A stretch of 64,000 bases of DNA from DASYPQ01 sp036006425 (GTDB lineage: Bacteria > Planctomycetota > UBA1135 > GCA-002686595). The translations under genes and the position numbers were made by a program. The notes under the pieces are model-generated. The model had not been told where the DNA came from. It worked only from the letters and a program-made list of their open reading frames with translations, and ran no database searches. The DNA lies in contig DASYPQ010000021.1 in NCBI GenBank assembly GCA_036006425.1, forward strand, positions 1 to 64,000, read 5' to 3'. Of this stretch, positions 59,898 to 64,000 are shown piece by piece; within the stretch, counting starts at the first letter, position 1, and each line of letters starts with the position of its first letter.

Positions 59898-60193
59898 AGA
59901 TCGTCGCCGTCACCGCCTGCCCGACGGGCATCGCGCACACGTACCTTGCCGCCGAGCACCTCGCGCAGGCCGCGAAGGCGCTCGGGCACGAGATCCGCGT
60001 CGAGACGCAAGGCGCGATGGGACTCGAGAACGAGCTCAGCGCCCGCGACATCCGCGAGAGCGACGTCGTGCTCTTCGCCGTCGACATCGAGGTGGAGCAG
60101 CGCGAGCGCTTCGACGGCAAGCGGATCGTGGAGGTCTCCCTCAAGGACGCGATCAAGAGCGCCGAGTCCGTGCTGCGCAGGCTCGAGTCGTGA
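59894..60193 (+). CDS. PTS fructose-family EIIB
   Basis: 99 aa. ATG 59894 with GGAGA upstream, overlapping the IIC stop. KIVAVTACPTGIAHTYLAAE carries the phosphorylated Cys9 and the GIAHT loop typical of fructose IIB; LGHEIRVETQGAMGLENELS and DIRESDVVLFAVDIEV complete the fold. It passes phosphate from IIA to the incoming sugar. Members with separate short IIB, IIC and a fused IIA are known in fructose and mannosylglycerate systems. Confidence 0.92.
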   Translation: MKIVAVTACPTGIAHTYLAAEHLAQAAKALGHEIRVETQGAMGLENELSARDIRESDVVLFAVDIEVEQRERFDGKRIVEVSLKDAIKSAESVLRRLES

Positions 60194-60209
60194 CGCGTCG
60201 GCCGCGGCG

Positions 60210-62768
60210 ATGATCGCCGAGTTCGAGTTCAGCTGTCCGCTGCCGAGCGGTCTCCACGCGCGGCCAGCGAGCCACCTCGCGGAGAGAGCGGCGCGGTTCA
60301 CCTGCGCGATCGAGCTCCGGAACGACCGCAGCGGCGACGTCGCGGACGCGAAGAGCGTTCTCGCGCTCGTCGCCGTGGACGTCCATCACGGGGATCCCTG
60401 TCGCCTGCGCTTCGAGGGCGAGGACGCCGATGCGGCACGCGACGCGCTGCGATCGTTCGTGTCCCACGCGCTGGCGGCCTGCGACGTGCCCCTGCCCGAA
60501 TCGCCCAAGGCGCCATCCTGCGGCCCGATCGTCCTCCCACGCGTGCTGCGCCACGCGGTCACCCGCGTCGTGTTCGGCCTGCCGGCGAGTCGCGGCATCG
60601 GTCGCGGTCGCCTCGTGGTCGCCGGAGGACTCTCGTGGGCGATCGACGGCGACGATCGTGTCGGATCCGAGGCCGACGAGCAGGCGGCGGTCGACGGTGC
60701 GCTCGCCGCCGCGCGCGCGTCGCTCGAAACCGCGATCGCGGCGCGGTCCTCGTCCGAGGAAGCGGGGATCCTCGGCGCGCAGCTCGCGCTGGCGCGCGAT
60801 CCATCGATCTCCCGCGAGATCGCGCGCCGGATCGCGACCGGCCTCTCGTCCCGGCAGGCCGTCGTCGAGGCCGGGCGACAAGCCGTCGGGCGATTGATGC
60901 GGGTCGAGAGCTCCGTGGTCCGCGAGCGCGCGGCCGACGTCGAGGATCTGTTCGCGGACCTGCTCGAGCGCCTTGGAGCCACCGGCGTCCGCGGACGGAC
61001 GTCGCTCGACGGACCGTCGGTGCTCCTCGCCGAGAGTCTCGCGCCGCGCCAGCTCCTCGCCCTCGACCGCGATCGGCTCTGCGGCCTGCTCCTCGAGCGC
61101 GAAGGCTCGACCTCGCACGTCGTGATCCTCGCGCGCTCGTTCGGGATACCGACGCTCACGGGCGTCCGCGACGCCCGATCGATGCTCGCGGAGGGCGATG
61201 CGGTCGTGGTGGACGCGGAGCTCGGGTTCGCGATGCGCGAAGAGCACCCGCGTGTCCGGCGTCATTACGACCGGCAGGTCGCGATCCGGGCGCGGCAGCG
61301 ATCGTCGCTCGCGAAGCACGTGGCGCCGCCCGCGACGACCCGCGACGGCCGTCGCCTCGAAGTCGGCGCGAACGTCGGCGGTGTCGAGGAACTCGAGGCC
61401 GCGATTGCGAACGGAGCCGAAGGCGTCGGCCTCTTCCGCACCGAGATGCTCTATCTCGACCGCACGGATCCTCCGACGGAGGAGGAGCAGCTCGCCGTCC
61501 TCGCGCGCGCGATCCGCGCGGCGGGCAGGAGGACGATCCTCGTGCGGACGTTCGATCTCGGCGGCGACAAGCCGCCGCCCTGGCTCGACCTTCCCAAGGA
61601 GTCGAATCCGTTCCTGGGCCGACGCGGCGCGCGCCTCTACCCCGACCATCCGGAGCTCTTCGACGCGCAGGTGCGCGCGATCCTGCGCGCATCGGCCCTC
61701 GGGCCGGTGCGGCTCCTGATCCCGATGATCGCGACGCCGGCCGAGGCGCGCTGGGTGCGCGAGCGCGTCGAGGGGGTCGCGCGGGGGCTTCGGGAGAAGG
61801 GCGTCGCCTTCGACGAGCACCTCGAGGTCGGGACCATGATCGAGGTGCCTTCGGCCGCCTTCGCGATCGGCGAGCTCGCGGAGTGCATGGACTTCTTCAG
61901 CATCGGGACGAACGACCTCGCGCAGTACTTCCTCGCCGCGGATCGCGGCGACGACCGCCTGGCCACGCTGCGCGATCCGCGGCATCCGGCCTTCCTCAGG
62001 TTGCTCGCGAAGACCGTCGACGAAGCGCACCGCCTCGGCCGCTGGACCGGGATGTGTGGCGAGATGGCCGGCGATCCGCGCCTCCTCCCCCTGCTCGTGG
62101 GTCTCGGCCTCGATGAGATCAGCGCCGCGGGCCCCGCGATCCTTGCGGCGAAGCGCGCGATCGCCGGGCTCGACGCGTCGGAGTGCCGCGAACTGCTCGA
62201 GCGCGCGCTCGCGTGTCCCGACGCGGACGCGGTCGGAACGCTGCTCGCCGCGTTCGAGCGCGGTGCCGCCGCCCTGCCGCTCACCGGTCCGGAGCTCGTC
62301 GCGTTCGACTCCGACAGCGCGAGCAAGGAGGAGACGATCCAGGAGCTCGTCGACCTGCTCCACGAGGACTTCCGGACGCACGACCCGCTCGCGGTCGAAC
62401 AGGCAATCTGGAGCCGGGAAGCCTCGTACTCCACGGGGCTCGGCGGCGGATTCGCCGTGCCGCACTGCAAGACGGACGCGGTGACCGCGACGTCGCTCGC
62501 GATCGTGCGCCTCGCGCGTCCGGTGGAGTGGGACGCGCTCGACGGGAAGCCCGTGCGTTGCGCGATCCTCCTCGCCGTGCGAGCTTCGGAAGGGGACGCG
62601 GTCCACCTCAAGTTCTTCGCGGCGCTCGCCCGCCGACTCGTCCACGCAGAATTCCGGGAACGAATCCTCCGCGCGCCGGATCCCGAAGCCCTCCTCGCGG
62701 ATCTCGTCCGCGAGATCGAACCGCACGCCGCGAGCGTGCAAGGAAAAGACCATGCGAGCCCTCCCTGA
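60210..62768 (+). CDS. PTS fusion: HPr - enzyme I - EIIA (fructose type)
   Basis: 852 aa. ATG 60210, ribosome site poor. HPr (1-90): His16 in GLHARPASHLAE, and Ser49 in DAKSVLALV, so regulation by HPr kinase is possible. EI (about 115-690): LPASRGIGRGRLVVAG, swivelling His303 in EGSTSHVVILARS, then the PEP-binding GVGLFRTEMLYLDR, LVRTFDLGGDKPPPWL, SIGTNDLAQYFLAADR and GMCGEMAGD, all conserved. IIA (705-852): ETIQELVDLL and phosphorylated His752 in GGFAVPHCK. It runs the whole phosphorelay from PEP to IIB in one chain. The domain order HPr-EI-IIA is less common than the IIA-HPr-EI of the FruB/MTP type. Its 3' end overlaps GH38 by 17 bp. Confidence 0.92.
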   Translation: MIAEFEFSCPLPSGLHARPASHLAERAARFTCAIELRNDRSGDVADAKSVLALVAVDVHHGDPCRLRFEGEDADAARDALRSFVSHALAACDVPLPESPKAPSCGPIVLPRVLRHAVTRVVFGLPASRGIGRGRLVVAGGLSWAIDGDDRVGSEADEQAAVDGALAAARASLETAIAARSSSEEAGILGAQLALARDPSISREIARRIATGLSSRQAVVEAGRQAVGRLMRVESSVVRERAADVEDLFADLLERLGATGVRGRTSLDGPSVLLAESLAPRQLLALDRDRLCGLLLEREGSTSHVVILARSFGIPTLTGVRDARSMLAEGDAVVVDAELGFAMREEHPRVRRHYDRQVAIRARQRSSLAKHVAPPATTRDGRRLEVGANVGGVEELEAAIANGAEGVGLFRTEMLYLDRTDPPTEEEQLAVLARAIRAAGRRTILVRTFDLGGDKPPPWLDLPKESNPFLGRRGARLYPDHPELFDAQVRAILRASALGPVRLLIPMIATPAEARWVRERVEGVARGLREKGVAFDEHLEVGTMIEVPSAAFAIGELAECMDFFSIGTNDLAQYFLAADRGDDRLATLRDPRHPAFLRLLAKTVDEAHRLGRWTGMCGEMAGDPRLLPLLVGLGLDEISAAGPAILAAKRAIAGLDASECRELLERALACPDADAVGTLLAAFERGAAALPLTGPELVAFDSDSASKEETIQELVDLLHEDFRTHDPLAVEQAIWSREASYSTGLGGGFAVPHCKTDAVTATSLAIVRLARPVEWDALDGKPVRCAILLAVRASEGDAVHLKFFAALARRLVHAEFRERILRAPDPEALLADLVREIEPHAASVQGKDHASPP

Positions 62769-64000
62769 TCCCGTCCGCTCCTTCTTCGGAATCGCCGCGA
62801 TCGCGCTCGTCGGCTCGGCGACCGCGCAAGAGTCTGCGAGGGCGACCGGCGCGGCCGCGCCGAAGCACGATCTGTCGAACGACAAGGTCCTCTACTGCGT
62901 CGGCTACGCGCACCTCGACACGCAGTGGCGCTGGGACTACCCCGAGACGATCGGGAAGTTCCTGAAGGCGACGCTCGACGACAACTTCGATCGCTTCGAG
63001 AAGCATCCGGGCTACGTCTTCAACTTCACCGGGGCGCACCGCTACGCGCTCATGAAGGAGTACTACCCCGAGCGCTGGGTGAAGCTGAAGCGCTACGTCG
63101 CCGAGGGACGCTGGCACGTCGCCGGATCCTCCGTCGACGAGTGCGACGTGAATTCGCCGTGCGCGGAGTCGATCGTCCGCCAGATCCTCTACGGGAACGA
63201 GTTCTTTCGCACGGAGTTCGGAAAGGAGAGCTGGGACTTCATGCTCCCGGACTGCTTCGGGTTCACGGCGTCGATCCCGTCGATCCTCGCGCACTGCGGG
63301 ATCCTCGGGTTCTCGACGCAAAAGCTCTCGTGGGGCTCGGCGGTCGGAGTGCCGTTCGGCCTCGGCGTGTGGGAGGGTCCGGACGGAGCGGGCGTCTTCG
63401 CGGGCCTGAACCCCGGCTCCTACGCGAGCGCGATCAAGGGGCGCGTCGACCTGAACGAGGCGTGGGCGAAGCGGATCCAGGAGAACGGCGAGCGCTACGG
63501 CGTCTTCGCGGACTTCCACTATTACGGCGTCGGCGACGTCGGCGGCGCGCCGCGCGAGGAGGACGTGCTGAACTATCTCGCGAGCATCGACCAGCCGGAC
63601 AGCCTGTTCCACGTCGAGCTTGCCTCTTCCGACCAGCTCTTCCGCGAGCTCAAGCCCGCCGACAAGGAGCGGCTGCCGCGCTACAAGGGCGACCTACTGC
63701 TCACGCAGCACTCCGCGGGCTCGCTGACGAGCGAGTCCGCGATGAAGCGCTGGAACCGGAAGAACGAGTGTCTCGCCGACGCGGCCGAGCGCGCGTCCGT
63801 CGCGGCGGCTTGGCTTGGCGCGGCGGAGTACCCGAAGGATCTCTTGAACCGATCGTGGATGCAGATGCTCGGCTGTCAGATGCACGACATGCTGCCGGGC
63901 ACCGCGATCCCGCGCGCGTACGGGTTCGCGTGGAACGACGAAGTCACGGCGCTGAACGGATTCGCCGCCGCGTTCACCGACGCTACCGCGGGGATCGCGC
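62752..64000 (+). CDS. Exported GH38 alpha-mannosidase (3' end outside window)
   Basis: The first 416 codons are in the window, with no stop. ATG 62752 with AAGGAAAAG upstream. Signal peptide about 8-25 (ATA before QESA). GH38 catalytic domain: metal ligands His54 and Asp56 in YAHLDTQWRWDY, VFNFTGAHRY, GRWHVAGSSVDECDVNSP, and the nucleophile Asp167 in FMLPDCFGF, and His378-Asp379 in CQMHDMLPGTAIP (a metal ligand or its neighbour). The enzyme removes alpha-mannosyl groups. It overlaps the PTS fusion gene, so its product sugar or glycoside is likely the PTS substrate. In E. coli the corresponding MngB is cytoplasmic and acts on the phosphorylated import; this protein is exported, which reverses the order to hydrolysis before import. 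Confidence 0.88.
   Translation, partial: MRALPDPVRSFFGIAAIALVGSATAQESARATGAAAPKHDLSNDKVLYCVGYAHLDTQWRWDYPETIGKFLKATLDDNFDRFEKHPGYVFNFTGAHRYALMKEYYPERWVKLKRYVAEGRWHVAGSSVDECDVNSPCAESIVRQILYGNEFFRTEFGKESWDFMLPDCFGFTASIPSILAHCGILGFSTQKLSWGSAVGVPFGLGVWEGPDGAGVFAGLNPGSYASAIKGRVDLNEAWAKRIQENGERYGVFADFHYYGVGDVGGAPREEDVLNYLASIDQPDSLFHVELASSDQLFRELKPADKERLPRYKGDLLLTQHSAGSLTSESAMKRWNRKNECLADAAERASVAAAWLGAAEYPKDLLNRSWMQMLGCQMHDMLPGTAIPRAYGFAWNDEVTALNGFAAAFTDATAGIA

Noticed and set aside
1..64000. tRNA or rRNA genes
   Set aside because: I looked for T-loop/acceptor patterns and rRNA signatures by eye in the gaps and saw none; a covariance-model scan would be decisive.

Overview
The window is high-GC DNA that I attribute to a planctomycete (Planctomycetota), probably one of the lineages rich in secreted Cys-containing surface proteins. 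The evidence is protein-level. There are several large exported proteins sharing a Cys-rich C-terminal domain (motif CPCGN ... ending in V-x-W-x-P), and seven-bladed PD40 propellers. A Ser/Thr kinase with WD40 repeats sits beside a planctomycete-type ECF sigma factor, and there is a minor-pilin cluster with a PilX-like protein. I recognised no rRNA, tRNA, CRISPR array, phage or intact insertion sequence. The genus and species cannot be told from this sequence.

Region by region. 1-8.3 kb: a dispersed repeat cluster, an exported DUF3300 protein, two secreted proteins (one a PD40 propeller), an MmcQ/YjbR protein, a second repeat cluster in the opposite orientation, a ParB-domain protein and a DUF3332 lipoprotein. 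8.6-12.7 kb: radical SAM enzyme, class III aminotransferase with an extra beta domain, and a convergent Stf0-type sulfotransferase; together they look like a small surface-glycan or metabolite tailoring cluster. 12.7-16.5 kb: a MASE1-GGDEF-EAL c-di-GMP protein and a scar where two divergent genes (TPR-like and SDR) have both lost their 5' ends. 16.5-20.3 kb: a sigma-54 activator followed by an OsmC protein and a ferritin-like diiron protein, with a plausible sigma-54 promoter and three palindromic activator sites between. 20.3-25.4 kb: a DoxX-like membrane protein and a partner-switching operon (FHA-SpoIIE phosphatase, STAS antagonist, RsbW-like kinase, M29-like peptidase). 25.4-29.7 kb: minor pilin operon with a HEAT-repeat protein, and a DUF3568 lipoprotein. 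29.8-33.5 kb: an MCE lipid-transport operon (STAS-permease, ATPase, MlaD, lipoprotein).

33.6-48.3 kb: secreted proteins (two more PD40 propellers, a Cys-rich protein, a chymotrypsin-fold protease, an 818-aa surface protein), a Ser/Thr kinase-WD40 protein and its ECF sigma factor separated by an antisense globin gene, a beta-carbonic anhydrase and an M13 peptidase remnant. 48.3-55 kb: a Tat-exported PhoD phosphatase, a propeller-type sensor kinase with its LuxR-family regulator, and a stand-alone receiver whose phospho-acceptor Asp is Glu. 55-58.5 kb: a 1089-aa secreted protein with NxxG repeats, an Ig domain, six near-identical 33-residue calcium-type repeats and the shared C-terminal domain. 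58.8-64 kb: a self-contained fructose-family PTS (IIC, IIB, HPr-EI-IIA fusion) overlapping an exported GH38 alpha-mannosidase that runs off the window end; the pairing recalls the enterobacterial mannosylglycerate system.

Two themes tie the window together. One is export: a large share of the genes encode signal-peptide proteins, and six of these carry one of two recurrent C-terminal domains. The other is layered signalling: sigma-54, ECF, partner switching, two-component, Ser/Thr kinase and c-di-GMP systems all occur within 64 kb.
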